From contig JAHCAT010000001.1 of the NCBI GenBank assembly GCA_019634735.1, positions 310,001-374,000 on the forward strand: DNA of 64,000 nucleotides. The letters are read 5' to 3'. The notes beneath the pieces were generated by a model. It did no database searches. It saw only the letters and a list, made by a program, of their open reading frames with translations, and had not been told where the DNA came from. The stretch comes from Lysobacterales bacterium (GTDB lineage Bacteria; Pseudomonadota; Gammaproteobacteria; Xanthomonadales; UBA2363). The position numbers were made by a program, and so were the translations under genes. Shown here piece by piece: positions 1 to 10,620 of the stretch; within the stretch, counting starts at the first letter, position 1; every line of letters starts with the position of its first letter.

Positions 1-1617
1 CGGGCCGATGTCGCGGGTCAGGCGGGTGCCTGCCGCGCTGCCGTCGCTGACCCACAGCTCGGCGCCGGTCACGCCGTCATTGGCGCGAAAGAACAGCCGG
101 TTGCCGGATACCGTCAGCAGTTCCGGTGTCGCGTTCATCGTTGCGGGTTCCGGGTTGGCCAGCAGGGTGGTGCCGACGGCCGTGCCGTTGCTGCGCCACA
201 GCGCCTGGCCGCTCAGGCCATCATTGGCGCGGAACAGCAGTTGGCTGTCGAGGGCGGCAAGCGCCCCCGGGAATGCGCTGCCGGCGCCGGGAAACAGGTC
301 TCGGACCAGCGCTGTGCCGGCGACAGTGCCATCGGTACGCCAGAGTTCTCCACCGGTGGCCGGGTCGGCGGCCGGGAAGTAGACGATGTTTCCGACGGCC
401 AGTGCACGCCCCAGATCCAACCAGCCGTTGGCGGTGCCCGGCGCAACATCGCGCAGCCGGAAGGTACCCGCCGCCGTACCGTCGCTGCGCCAGGGTTCCC
501 GCCCAGCGTCCGGTGTCGTCCCGGAAAACACCAGATAGTCCTGGGCGGCCACCAGTCGCCGCGACCCCATCAGGCCATTGGCGGGACCCGGATTGATGTC
601 CAGCACCATGAAGGTCCCTTGCGCAGTGCCATCGCTGCGCCACAGCTCGAGGCCGTGCTCGGGCGTGAAGCCGGAAAAGTACAGGACGCCGTCGCGTTGA
701 ACCCAGGGTTCGCTGGAGACGCCGCTGGCGCTACCTGGATTGATGTCCAGCACCAGACTGGTCCCGGCAGCGGTGCCGTCGCTGCGCCAGAGCTCGGTGC
801 CGCTGGCCGACGTGGTTCCCTGGAACAGCAGCGTGTTCCCAACGGCGATCATCGCCCCCTGCGGCACGCCGCTTTGATTGCTCGTCGGGTTGATGTCGAC
901 CACCAGCGTTGTGCCGGCCGAGGTCCCATCCGACCGGAACAGCTCGAATCCGACCGTTGCCGACGGACTGGCGGCGAAGTACAGCGTCCCGTCCATGACA
1001 GTGAACCCGCGCGGACTGGAATCGCCGCTGCCGGGGAAGATGTCGCGCACCATGACGGTTCCGGCCTCGGTGCCGTCCGTGCGCCAGAGCTCCCGCCCAT
1101 GGGTCGGCGTACGGCCGTTGAAGTAGGCGAATCCATCCAGCACCGCCACCGACGACACAGGGATGGCGCCGCCAAAGGGGTTCACTCCCGCGATCGGCCC
1201 GGGATAGATGTCCTTGATCATGACCGTGCCGGCCTCGGTCCCGTCGCTGCGCCACAGCTCCAGGCCGTGGACACCATCGTCGGCGAAGAACAGCAGCAGA
1301 TCACCGAAGGCCGTCATCGCTGCGGTCTGCAGCCCCATCCCGCTCGCGGAACCAGGCCGGATGTCCTTGACCATGCGCGTGCCCGCGGGCGTGCCGTCGG
1401 TGACCCACAGCTCGAGGCCCGTGCAGTCGCTGGACGCGGCGAAGTACACCCGGTTGCCGACCCGGATCGCCTCGCCGAACTCGGCGTCGGCCGGTATCGG
1501 GTTGATATCGGCGATCAGGCCGGGTACCACGGCCAGTGCGGGCGGCGCGCACGTCGCCAACAGCCAGAGCCACACGAGGGCGCACCGGACGGTGGGCGAT
1601 GGCGATCGGGTAGGCAT
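1..1617 (-). CDS. ELWxxDGT-repeat exoprotein, 3' end outside window
   Basis: The gene reads leftward and runs off the window edge, so only its first 539 codons are present. The first 30 or so residues form a signal peptide with the hydrophobic core LVWLWLLATCAPPALA. The rest is a tandem array of about ten units of 48-56 residues whose core is ELWxxDGTxxGTxxVxDIxPG; the ELW core recurs near 1410, 1255, 1090, 938, 790, 640, 490, 340, 195 and 55. This is the ELWxxDGT repeat signature known from large secreted proteins, probably forming a beta-propeller or similar all-beta fold; ligand and partner are unknown. ATG 1617 is preceded by GGGAG at a suitable distance and directly starts the signal peptide. 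Because the C-terminus is missing, it cannot be checked for the D-x-I-F-x-x-G-F-E tail seen on other secreted proteins here. Confidence 0.85.
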   Translation of the reverse strand, partial: MPTRSPSPTVRCALVWLWLLATCAPPALAVVPGLIADINPIPADAEFGEAIRVGNRVYFAASSDCTGLELWVTDGTPAGTRMVKDIRPGSASGMGLQTAAMTAFGDLLLFFADDGVHGLELWRSDGTEAGTVMIKDIYPGPIAGVNPFGGAIPVSSVAVLDGFAYFNGRTPTHGRELWRTDGTEAGTVMVRDIFPGSGDSSPRGFTVMDGTLYFAASPSATVGFELFRSDGTSAGTTLVVDINPTSNQSGVPQGAMIAVGNTLLFQGTTSASGTELWRSDGTAAGTSLVLDINPGSASGVSSEPWVQRDGVLYFSGFTPEHGLELWRSDGTAQGTFMVLDINPGPANGLMGSRRLVAAQDYLVFSGTTPDAGREPWRSDGTAAGTFRLRDVAPGTANGWLDLGRALAVGNIVYFPAADPATGGELWRTDGTVAGTALVRDLFPGAGSAFPGALAALDSQLLFRANDGLSGQALWRSNGTAVGTTLLANPEPATMNATPELLTVSGNRLFFRANDGVTGAELWVSDGSAAGTRLTRDIGP

Positions 1618-1903
1618 GGGTAGACTCCCTGGGCCCCGGCACGGGGTTTTCCGGCATGGCGCAGGAATCGACTGCGATGTCGCATGCCGGCCTCGACATG
1701 GACCTCTTGCCCGGGTGCCTCATGGGCGGCTGCTGATGCCGCCGCGATCCGCGCCAGGACGTGGTGCGCGACTGTCGGCCTGACGGGGCGCGTTCCACAG
1801 GCGGCCCAGGATGACCGGCCCTCCGGGCACGTCGCCCGGATCCTCCCGGCGCGCTCCGGCATCCGGGGCGTTATCGTGGCGCTCCCTTCAGCCCTGATCC
1901 GCC

Positions 1904-2461
1904 ATGACCATCGTCCTCACCGAGTTCGCGCGGCGGCGCCTGTTCCCGCGCGAGCCCCGACTCAATGCCATCCAGGACTGCACGCCCGAGGCCTTCGAGC
2001 GGCACCTCAACAGCCAGGCGCCCGAGCGCGTCCTGCCCGGCTACGCGCCGTTCTGCGTGCTGCACGTGCACCGCAACTGGACCTCGACACGCTGCCTGAC
2101 CGTGCCGGTCACGGCGGCCAACCGGCATCTGCTGCGCTCCGGCTACGAGGCCCGCAACGACGCCGAACTGCCGGTCCTGGTGCGCTGGTTCGAGGGCGTG
2201 GAGCCGCCCGTGGCCGGGTACCTGCTGGCGATCCTGTACGACCGCGCGCAACTGGCGCGGGAGGGCACGGCCATCGAGGCGGACTGGGGCGTGGTCGGCT
2301 GCCTGTACACGGCCGGTCCGGAGGAGATCCCGATGGCGCCGGCGACCCTGCTGCGCAACGCGCTGGGCGTGGCCGAAGGCGGCTCGGGCGTGGCGATCGA
2401 CCGCGCTGCCTACGCGCGCAGCGTGGCGTACTGGGAGCACCACGCCAACTGGCGGGCGTGA
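1904..2461 (+). CDS. DUF3228 family protein
   Basis: A 185-residue soluble protein without signal peptide or membrane segment. It matches the DUF3228 family over its full length as I remember it: the N-terminal FARRRLFPREPR, the block VLPGYAPFCVLHVHRNWTS, the block PVLVRWFEGVEPPVA and the C-terminal YWEHHANWRA are characteristic. The family is widespread in proteobacteria and has no established biochemical role. The conserved histidines, cysteine and tryptophans suggest a binding or catalytic pocket, but that is inference. It is isolated: a divergent gene lies on its left and the next gene is convergent, with only 10 bases between the stop codons. No clear Shine-Dalgarno sequence is visible before the ATG. 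Confidence 0.85.
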   Translation: MTIVLTEFARRRLFPREPRLNAIQDCTPEAFERHLNSQAPERVLPGYAPFCVLHVHRNWTSTRCLTVPVTAANRHLLRSGYEARNDAELPVLVRWFEGVEPPVAGYLLAILYDRAQLAREGTAIEADWGVVGCLYTAGPEEIPMAPATLLRNALGVAEGGSGVAIDRAAYARSVAYWEHHANWRA

Positions 2462-2471
2462 GCGGGCCCGG

Positions 2472-3530
2472 TCACTCGTCGGCCAGCCAGCGTTCCCAGG
2501 CCGCTTCCAGGGCCGCCACCGTCGCCGGCAAGCCATGGGCCGGGCCGGCTGCGGCCAGCCAGTCGTCGAAGGACCGGCCCCCGGCCAGGGCCGTGGCGAT
2601 CGCCCCGAACACCGACGTGCCGCCGTGCGTCTCGAGAAAGTCGGCGAAGCCCCGGGCCTGCGCGTAGAAGACGGCACCCTGGTCCACCAGGGAACGGGCC
2701 TGCTCGCCGCTGACCACCTGGACGAAGGTCTCCCCGGACCGCTCCGCTCCGGCCGTCCGGGCTGCTGCCTGGGTCAGGGCCCAGGCCCGCAGGGGGTGAT
2801 CGCCCGCGAGGAATCCGGACAGGGGCGGCAGGGCCGCTCCGTCGCGCGCCTCGCGCAGGGCGGTGCGGCGCGACCGGGCGAGCTCGGGGTCTTCCAGCAG
2901 GATGGCGGCCACCTCGTCGAGCCAGTCCGGTCCCGGCCCCCCGTAATGCTGAGCGCCATCGGCCGCCGGTCCCGACAGCGCGTCGGGCCAGAAGCCCGAG
3001 ATCAGCAGCAGGTGGCCGATCTCGTGCCGCAGCGCCCCCCGGTTGACCTCGACGGCGCCCATCTGGCCCTCGGAAGCCGCCAGCGCCTGGGTCAGGGCCT
3101 GCTCGACACGTGCCGGCGTGGCCAGCTCGCCGAGTTGCCGGGTGATCGCGCCACGAAGGTGTTCCCGGCGCAGCGCCCGCCGCTCGTCCGGATCCAGCCA
3201 CGGCAGCAGCCACTGCGCGCCCGCCGCGCGCAGTACCTTGCGCTGCGCCTCGGTGATCCCGCCCGATGTCCCCACGGCCAGCACGGCACCGCGCGCCGGC
3301 GCGCGCCCGAAGTGGCGTTGGAAACCCTCGCCCGCGAGCGCGGCATCGGCCGCCAGCCGCTCGGCATCCTGATCCGTCCGCGCGTAGAACCAGCCGGCCG
3401 GCGTGACGAGGCAGGCAGGAAGCGGGTTGCCGGGCAGGGCGGGGCAGGGCGATCCGGCCGTCGCCGGAGCAGGTGCCATGCTCAGGATGAGCACGTAGCG
3501 GATGATGCTCGGGATCTTGGGTCGCTTCAT
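2472..3530 (-). CDS. secreted HEIGH-type metallopeptidase-like protein
   Basis: A 352-residue protein with an N-terminal signal peptide (IIRYVLILSMAPAPATAG), so probably periplasmic. Near residue 169 it carries RHEIGHLLL, an HExxH zinc-binding motif, and about 25 residues later DWLDEVAAILLED, whose glutamates could supply the third ligand as in gluzincin-like (peptidase MA) proteins. The region between signal peptide and motif (residues 30-150) resembles no family I can name. Substrate is unknown. A longer reading with starts further upstream is open, but ATG 3530 is chosen because it immediately precedes the signal peptide. It is transcribed away from the SGNH hydrolase gene; the spacer between them holds two hairpins that could be operators. 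Confidence 0.7.
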   Translation of the reverse strand: MKRPKIPSIIRYVLILSMAPAPATAGSPCPALPGNPLPACLVTPAGWFYARTDQDAERLAADAALAGEGFQRHFGRAPARGAVLAVGTSGGITEAQRKVLRAAGAQWLLPWLDPDERRALRREHLRGAITRQLGELATPARVEQALTQALAASEGQMGAVEVNRGALRHEIGHLLLISGFWPDALSGPAADGAQHYGGPGPDWLDEVAAILLEDPELARSRRTALREARDGAALPPLSGFLAGDHPLRAWALTQAAARTAGAERSGETFVQVVSGEQARSLVDQGAVFYAQARGFADFLETHGGTSVFGAIATALAGGRSFDDWLAAAGPAHGLPATVAALEAAWERWLADE

Positions 3531-3849
3531 TGGTTTCCTCGATGTCCGCGTTCGCCACTGACGGGCGCCCGATCGTCCGTCCTGGGCGGACGGACGACTG
3601 CAGGGATGTCCGTCGCCGGCCGACGGTCGCAGTGGGCCGGGACGGAGACGCTGCGGCGGTGGAGCAGCCCCGCGACCGGATCTGCCTGGGGGCTGGCGGT
3701 CGCCCGACTGCGTTGGGCCATGGCGAACCACACGGCAATGACCGACATCCGGAAATGTGGGACATGGCAAACCCGGGGTTCCGTTCGCGTGTACTGGAAT
3801 GGACGCGATGTGTCAGGCCTGCCGGGCCGATCCGTCCCGAGGAGCCTGC
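3531..3849. promoter_or_regulatory. divergent promoter region with two perfect inverted repeats
   Basis: This 319-base spacer separates two divergent genes. It contains a perfect 10-bp inverted repeat (arms TCGTCCGTCC at 3573-3582 and GGACGGACGA at 3588-3597, 5-base loop) and 12 bases further a second one (CCGTCG at 3610-3615 and CGACGG at 3621-3626). The sequence GATGTCCG occurs directly repeated at 3541 and 3605. These could be operator sites or RNA hairpins; no sigma-70 boxes are convincing. No coding sequence is supported here. Confidence 0.35.
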
Positions 3850-5811
3850 ATGGCCGTCCCCCTGGTTGCGTTCAACGGCGCCACCGCCGCCCCTCCGGTA
3901 GCCGCGCCGCTGATGATCAGCGCCGGCGATTCGCTGATGTGGGGCCAGGGCCTGTTGCCGGGCAACCGGTTCCGGGAGCTGGTCAGGGCGCGCCTGCAGG
4001 CGGACCTGCAGGCGTCCGTCTCCGAACTGGCCATGGCGCGTTCCGGCGCCCGCTGCACGCCGACGCCGATTCCGGCCTCGAACGGCTCCGTGGAGCCCGA
4101 CGATCGCGCACTGGTCAACAGGTTGCTCTCCGATACGGCACCGTCCATCCGGCCGTTCTACAACCCGGACGGATTTGTCAGGGAGTTGCCCAGCGCCACC
4201 CCGACCACGCTGGGCCAGCTCAAGGCCGCCCTCGGGATGCTGCAGGCGCCCGCAAGTGGCGGCGACCCGGCAGCGGTGCGCCTGATCCTTCTCGATGGGG
4301 GCATCAACGATGCCCGCATCATCAACATCCTCACCCCCACCGCCGCGCTCGACGAGGGCGGCCCCTTGGCGTCCTGGGAGGCCTGGCTTTTCGCGGCAGC
4401 GCGGAAGGTGCGCTGCAAGATGGAGGACACGCTGCGCTTCGCCCTGACATCGTTCCCGGCGGCCACGGTGGTCGTCAACGGCTACTTCCCCATCTTTTCC
4501 TGGTACTCGCGGGCGGCGTTGCTGCGCATCCAGGCGGTGGCCGCAATGTTCGCCGTGCCTGGTTCCGGCTGGGTCGCTCCGGCGTCCCTGGACGCCGTGG
4601 CCCGGGCATCGAGGATCTGGCAGATCGCCAGCAACCACCGCCTGCGTCAGGCAGTCAGGCGGATTGCGGCGGAGTTTCCGGGGCGAACCGTCTGCTTCGC
4701 CCGCTCAGGCATCGCCGGGCCCCACTGCCTGTTCGGCCCCGCCACGATGCTCTGGGACTACGACGGCAAGATCGACGCGCTGCCCGTCGACCTTCTGGAC
4801 GTGGCGCTGTTGCTGGCCGGGGTGACACCGCAGGACGAGGTGGCGGTGCAGCGGCGGGCGGCGGTGACCGCGGCGGCGATGGGCGACCCCTTGCGCGATC
4901 TCGAGGCGATCATGGCCTCGGTCGGACATCCCAATGTCGCCGGCGCCCGCGACTACGCGGATTCGATCATCGACGAGCTTGAGTTCGCCGGACTGCTCTC
5001 ACCCAGCCGCACACCTTGCGACCAGAATCGGGCCAGGCGTCGACGGCGCTGCACGGCATGGCGCGACGGCTGGGATTTCGGAGCGATGCGCCTGCGTACA
5101 ACCATGGAAGAAGCGTGCCAGGGTGCGGCAGGTGGGCTGTTCGGCATTGCCGGACAGGTGCTCGGCGTCGCTGCTGCGGCCTGGAACCGCATGGCCGCCG
5201 CGCCGGCGGCAGCGGCTGACTGCTTCGCGGGCACGGGCGCGGAAATCGACGCCTGCGCGGCCAGCGAGGCGACCGCGATCGCCGAATGCAACGCAACGCT
5301 TGCGGAAACGCTGGCCGGGGCCTGCAATATCAGCTGCACGCAATTCACCAACTGCAACGACTTCGGCGCCTTCGACCCCCGGCGCTACTCTTGCCGTGCG
5401 TCGCGCATTGCGTGCGTTGCCCTTGCTGCCACCCGCAGGTTGGCTTGCAGGGTGGGCGCCGAGGCCCAGCGCGCAGCCTGTGTGGCTGGCGCGATCGCGA
5501 CTGGCGCCGCTTGTCGCGCCGCCGCTGTGGTTGCCGCTTCCGGCTGCGCGGCGGTCGCTGTGGTTGCCGGGGTGGTCGATCTTGCGATCGCCGTCGGCGC
5601 ACTGTTGGTCGCCGGCGCAGTCGCCCTTGCGGCCGTTGCGGTGGTGGTGGCGTGCCGGCTTGCGCAGGCGGTGGTGGCACTGGTCGGCAACCTGCTTGGT
5701 GGCATCGGGCAGGCGCTGTGTCGTGCACTGGTCGCCGTTGCGCATGTCGGCTGCCTGGCTGGCACGCTGGCCAACACGATGTTCGGCGCCCGGCGCGGGG
5801 AGTCGCCATGA
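3850..5811 (+). CDS. SGNH/GDSL-type hydrolase with cysteine-rich C-terminal domain
   Basis: A 653-residue protein. The N-terminal half shows SGNH-hydrolase blocks: SAGDSLMWGQG with the nucleophile Ser28 (block I), LLDGGINDARI with Asn153 (block III) and VGHPNVAGARDYAD with His360 (block V). The Asp three residues before that His in classical DxxH is absent (Ser instead). From residue 390 the character changes: 18 cysteines in about 250 residues, spaced mostly 8-16 apart, in an Ala-rich region with two long hydrophobic stretches near the end (VVAGVVDLAIAVGALLVAG and following). No family is recognisable there. Start: ATG 3850 has GAGGAG five bases upstream; longer in-frame starts exist but lack this. 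The stop overlaps the start of the next gene (ATGA), so the two are translationally coupled. Expected activity is ester or carbohydrate deacylation; substrate unknown. Confidence 0.7.
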   Translation: MAVPLVAFNGATAAPPVAAPLMISAGDSLMWGQGLLPGNRFRELVRARLQADLQASVSELAMARSGARCTPTPIPASNGSVEPDDRALVNRLLSDTAPSIRPFYNPDGFVRELPSATPTTLGQLKAALGMLQAPASGGDPAAVRLILLDGGINDARIINILTPTAALDEGGPLASWEAWLFAAARKVRCKMEDTLRFALTSFPAATVVVNGYFPIFSWYSRAALLRIQAVAAMFAVPGSGWVAPASLDAVARASRIWQIASNHRLRQAVRRIAAEFPGRTVCFARSGIAGPHCLFGPATMLWDYDGKIDALPVDLLDVALLLAGVTPQDEVAVQRRAAVTAAAMGDPLRDLEAIMASVGHPNVAGARDYADSIIDELEFAGLLSPSRTPCDQNRARRRRRCTAWRDGWDFGAMRLRTTMEEACQGAAGGLFGIAGQVLGVAAAAWNRMAAAPAAAADCFAGTGAEIDACAASEATAIAECNATLAETLAGACNISCTQFTNCNDFGAFDPRRYSCRASRIACVALAATRRLACRVGAEAQRAACVAGAIATGAACRAAAVVAASGCAAVAVVAGVVDLAIAVGALLVAGAVALAAVAVVVACRLAQAVVALVGNLLGGIGQALCRALVAVAHVGCLAGTLANTMFGARRGESP

Positions 5812-5942
5812 GCGACGATCGCTCGGTGCGCTCGACACCGGCACAAGCCAGGGCGGAACCGACATGGTGCCTGCCGTGCACCCTCGGCGGACTGGTGCTG
5901 CTGTTTGCTCTGGCGATCGGGGTGTATCTGCTGATCGGCTGA
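5808..5942 (+). CDS. 44-residue single-pass membrane protein coupled to SGNH hydrolase
   Basis: The ATG overlaps the TGA of the preceding gene as ATGA, a typical sign of translational coupling. The product has a short polar N-terminus (MSDDRSVRSTPAQARAEP), a CLPC pair and a single strongly hydrophobic helix (GGLVLLFALAIGVYLLIG) that runs to the C-terminus. The CxxC just before the helix is notable because its partner protein is cysteine rich; disulfide exchange or metal binding at the membrane surface is conceivable but unproven. No named family recognised. Confidence 0.6.
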   Translation: MSDDRSVRSTPAQARAEPTWCLPCTLGGLVLLFALAIGVYLLIG

Positions 5943-6123
5943 GTGCCAGAGAAGGCGGACTTTTTTTTCGCGCGTTGTTCGGGCCGGTGAGTCGGCGCAC
6001 AGCTGGACGGGATACGCCCATAGCCGGATTTGCCGCGGCGCGTCATTCGAGGCGTCAATGAAACGGATCGGATCAATCGATTTCAGCGACGATTCATGCA
6101 GGTCTAGGCTGTCCGGACCGTAG

Positions 6124-8358
<2,235 letters not shown>

Positions 8359-8375
8359 GCGCACCACTGCGGCGA

Positions 8376-8408
8376 GGCAGGGGCGGCGCTGGCGCCGCCC
8401 CTGCCGTT
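8376..8408 (+). terminator. hairpin terminator after katG
   Basis: A perfect 13-bp stem (GGCAGGGGCGGCG at 8376-8388 and its complement at 8393-8405) with a 4-base loop starts 18 bases after the katG stop codon and is followed by GTTTC. The stem is nearly all G and C, as expected for a terminator in this genome; the T tract is short. Confidence 0.75.
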
Positions 8409-8500
8409 TCGGGCACGGCCTGCGCGCCCTCCTGTATCGACATTCAGGCTGAGCGGGCGTCTGCACGCGTCCGCGACGCCGACTGGCCAACGCTGGGGCC

Positions 8501-9250
8501 GTGCCGAATCCCGTCCCCGCATCGCGACGCCGTGCCCTGCTGCTCCTGCTGCTGTTCGCGGCACTGGTCGTCTGGGCCCTGTCCTCCGGGCGCCTAATCG
8601 TGGCCCCGCGCTGGAATCCGTGGGCAGCCCTGGACCTGACCGAGTCGCCTGGCCTGCTGACCGGCTTCAAGCTGAAACGCGCCAGTGCCGACCCGGAGGC
8701 CTGCCGACGGGCACTGGCCGGTTCGGGCTTCCGCCTGTCGGCCGTCCCCGATCGCGAGACCGGGCCGGGCTGCGGGTTCCAGAATGCCTTCCGCATCGAC
8801 CGGAGCACGGTCGACGTCGGCGCGCCGTTCACGCTCAGCTGTCCGGCTGCCCTGTCGCTGGCGCTGTGGGAGCGGCATGCGCTGCAACAGGCGGCGCGCC
8901 TGCACCTCGGTGCCGAGGTCCGGGCCATCGAGCAGCTGGGCAGCTATGCCTGTCGCAACCTGTACGGCGCCGAGGGGCGGCGGCGCAGCCAGCATGCGAC
9001 TGCCGATGCGCTGGACATCAGCGGATTCGTGCTGAGCGACGGTCGCCGCATCCGTGTCCTGCGGGACTGGCGCCGAACCGGAGCGGTGGGAGGCAGCGAG
9101 GACGCCCTGCCGACCCCGGAAGCGCGCTTCCTCCTGGCGCTGCGCGATCAGGCCTGCAGGTGGTTCGACGCGGTACTGGGCCCCGACTACAACGCCGGAC
9201 ACGCCGATCACTTCCATTTCGACCGGGGCCGGGCGCGGATCTGCCGCTAG
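8501..9250 (+). CDS. extensin-like family protein, membrane-anchored
   Basis: A 249-residue protein starting with GTG. An N-terminal hydrophobic segment (ALLLLLLFAALVVWALSSG) anchors or exports it. The C-terminal two thirds match the bacterial extensin-like C-terminal family (PF06904): RSQHATADALDISGFVL, the GRRIRVLRDW block and GPDYNAGHADHFHFD. The conserved His and Asp residues resemble the zinc site of M15-type (VanX/DacB-like) peptidases, so cell-wall peptide hydrolysis is a reasonable but unproven role. Four cysteines in the mature part could form disulfides. It stands alone after the katG terminator. Confidence 0.85.
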   Translation: MPNPVPASRRRALLLLLLFAALVVWALSSGRLIVAPRWNPWAALDLTESPGLLTGFKLKRASADPEACRRALAGSGFRLSAVPDRETGPGCGFQNAFRIDRSTVDVGAPFTLSCPAALSLALWERHALQQAARLHLGAEVRAIEQLGSYACRNLYGAEGRRRSQHATADALDISGFVLSDGRRIRVLRDWRRTGAVGGSEDALPTPEARFLLALRDQACRWFDAVLGPDYNAGHADHFHFDRGRARICR

Positions 9251-9563
9251 AAGCATGTCGAACAGGGTGGTCCCGGTCGTTTCGACAGGTGGCCAGCCGT
9301 ACGAACATCCCTGAGCGCAGCGGCCTGAAGCCTGGATCATTCACTGTCCAACGCGTCGTTGCCCGTGCCACGATGGAAGCTCTACGGACGCGCCATGCTT
9401 CCTAAGGAAACAGACGGGCCAACTGCTGACATGGCCGCGCAAACGGCACCTGTACCCCTCAGCCCTTGCGAGATGCCCTGATCCGCCGCGTGATGCGCGC
9501 CGCCGGGCGCCCAAGGGGCAGCGGTGCGGGCCATACTGGCGGTCCTCACCGGACGCTCGATCC
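9251..9563. other. 313-base spacer, no gene seen
   Basis: No open frame here looks like a real gene and no terminator hairpin is convincing. The segment 9336-9378 bears a faint likeness to the intergenic repeat described at 35514 and 42911 (shared TTCACTGTC and flanking bases), too weak to call a copy. The promoter of the downstream gene must lie here, but no boxes can be assigned. Confidence 0.3.
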
Positions 9564-10283
9564 ATGCGCATACTCGACTTCAGCACCTGGCAGGGCGTGG
9601 CCTTCTCGATCGTGGCGCTGGCCCTGATCACCCTGATCGGTGTCGGCATCCGCCTGCTGGTCATGCAGACCATCCAGGTCCGCCGGCAACGTGAAAACCG
9701 CCAGATCAACGAGCGATTGCGGACCCTGATTGCCGCCTACAAGGTTCTGGGCGGCTCCTTCACCGGCGATCTCGAGGTCGACCCCACCCATCTCCGCGAA
9801 CTCCGAGGACGGCCTGAGACGGTACCGCGCAAGGAGGACGCAGGCGGGGAGACCGAGGGCGACGAGGGTCCCGGCGGCAGTACCGAGCGCGCCCGCCGCA
9901 TCCGCGACGCGGTCGAGGCTGCGCTCTCCGACATCCTGCTGCTGGGCACCGACGAGCAGGTGCGCCTGGCCGCGCAGGCGGCCGCCGACCTGGTCGCCGG
10001 ACGCCGCGTGCGTACCGCGCCCCTGGTCGCCTCCCTGCGCGCCTTCATCCGGGAGGTGCTCGACCTGGATCCCATCCCGCCGGAACTGCAGATGCCCTCG
10101 CAGGGACCGACGCGTCCTGCGGGCGGTGGCCGCGGCGGACCAGGTGGCGTCCGTGGCGGTGGCCAGGGCGGTGGCGGGGGGCAGGGTGGTGGCATGGGTG
10201 GCGGCGCTGCCGCAGGTGGCGCCGCCCTCGGACTTGGCGCGGGTGTTGGCGCCGCCGGCGGCGCCGGCGAGCATCTGCCCTGA
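9564..10283 (+). CDS. membrane protein of unknown function with glycine-rich tail
   Basis: A 239-residue protein with one N-terminal membrane helix (VAFSIVALALITLIGVGIRLLVM), then a basic, probably helical region (RQRENRQINERLRTLIAAYKV) and a conserved-looking cytoplasmic domain of about 100 residues. From about residue 185 the sequence is almost only Gly, with a few Arg, Gln and Ala, for over 50 residues, ending in GEHLP. I do not recognise a family. The glycine tail is low complexity and may be disordered. The gene is monocistronic; the next gene starts 337 bases later. Confidence 0.65.
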   Translation: MRILDFSTWQGVAFSIVALALITLIGVGIRLLVMQTIQVRRQRENRQINERLRTLIAAYKVLGGSFTGDLEVDPTHLRELRGRPETVPRKEDAGGETEGDEGPGGSTERARRIRDAVEAALSDILLLGTDEQVRLAAQAAADLVAGRRVRTAPLVASLRAFIREVLDLDPIPPELQMPSQGPTRPAGGGRGGPGGVRGGGQGGGGGQGGGMGGGAAAGGAALGLGAGVGAAGGAGEHLP

Positions 10284-10620
10284 GCGTGCCGGTGGGCCAG
10301 CCAGCCGCCTTCAGCCGCCGAGCAGCAGGCTGGCGGCGCGACGGGCCCGGTGCAACGGGCCTGGCGCGTTCTGCCGAGGGGCTCGAACCGGCGCCGGACG
10401 ACCCGGCAACGGCGTCGTCGCGGCGGCTGTCATCGCACCTCCTGCGCCCTCTTTGTCGCAGGCGTCCGTGCGGTTGCCGTCTCAACAGGGCTCCGGATCG
10501 CACCCGGTCCCGGGGACCGGGCAAGGTCAGCGGAGCGCGGCCCGCGCCGGATCGAGCCGCGTCGCGACGGCGCCCCGATGCTGCGGTCCTATGCTTTCCT
10601 GCCTGTCACCTGGACCGCCC
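10284..10620. other. 337-base spacer, no gene seen
   Basis: GC-rich spacer between two rightward genes. Open frames pass through it because of base composition, but none has a start, ribosome site and family resemblance. Short imperfect hairpins follow the upstream stop (CAGCC/GGCTG around 10300-10335); none is strong enough to call a terminator. Confidence 0.3.

Noticed and set aside
2410-4638. Leftward open frame of about 740 codons across the metallopeptidase and SGNH genes
   Set aside because: Out of frame with the supported peptidase gene and antisense to the SGNH gene, with no family resemblance.
5955-5970. Run of eight T after the 44-residue gene as a terminator
   Set aside because: No stable hairpin precedes it; the best stem is only three base pairs.
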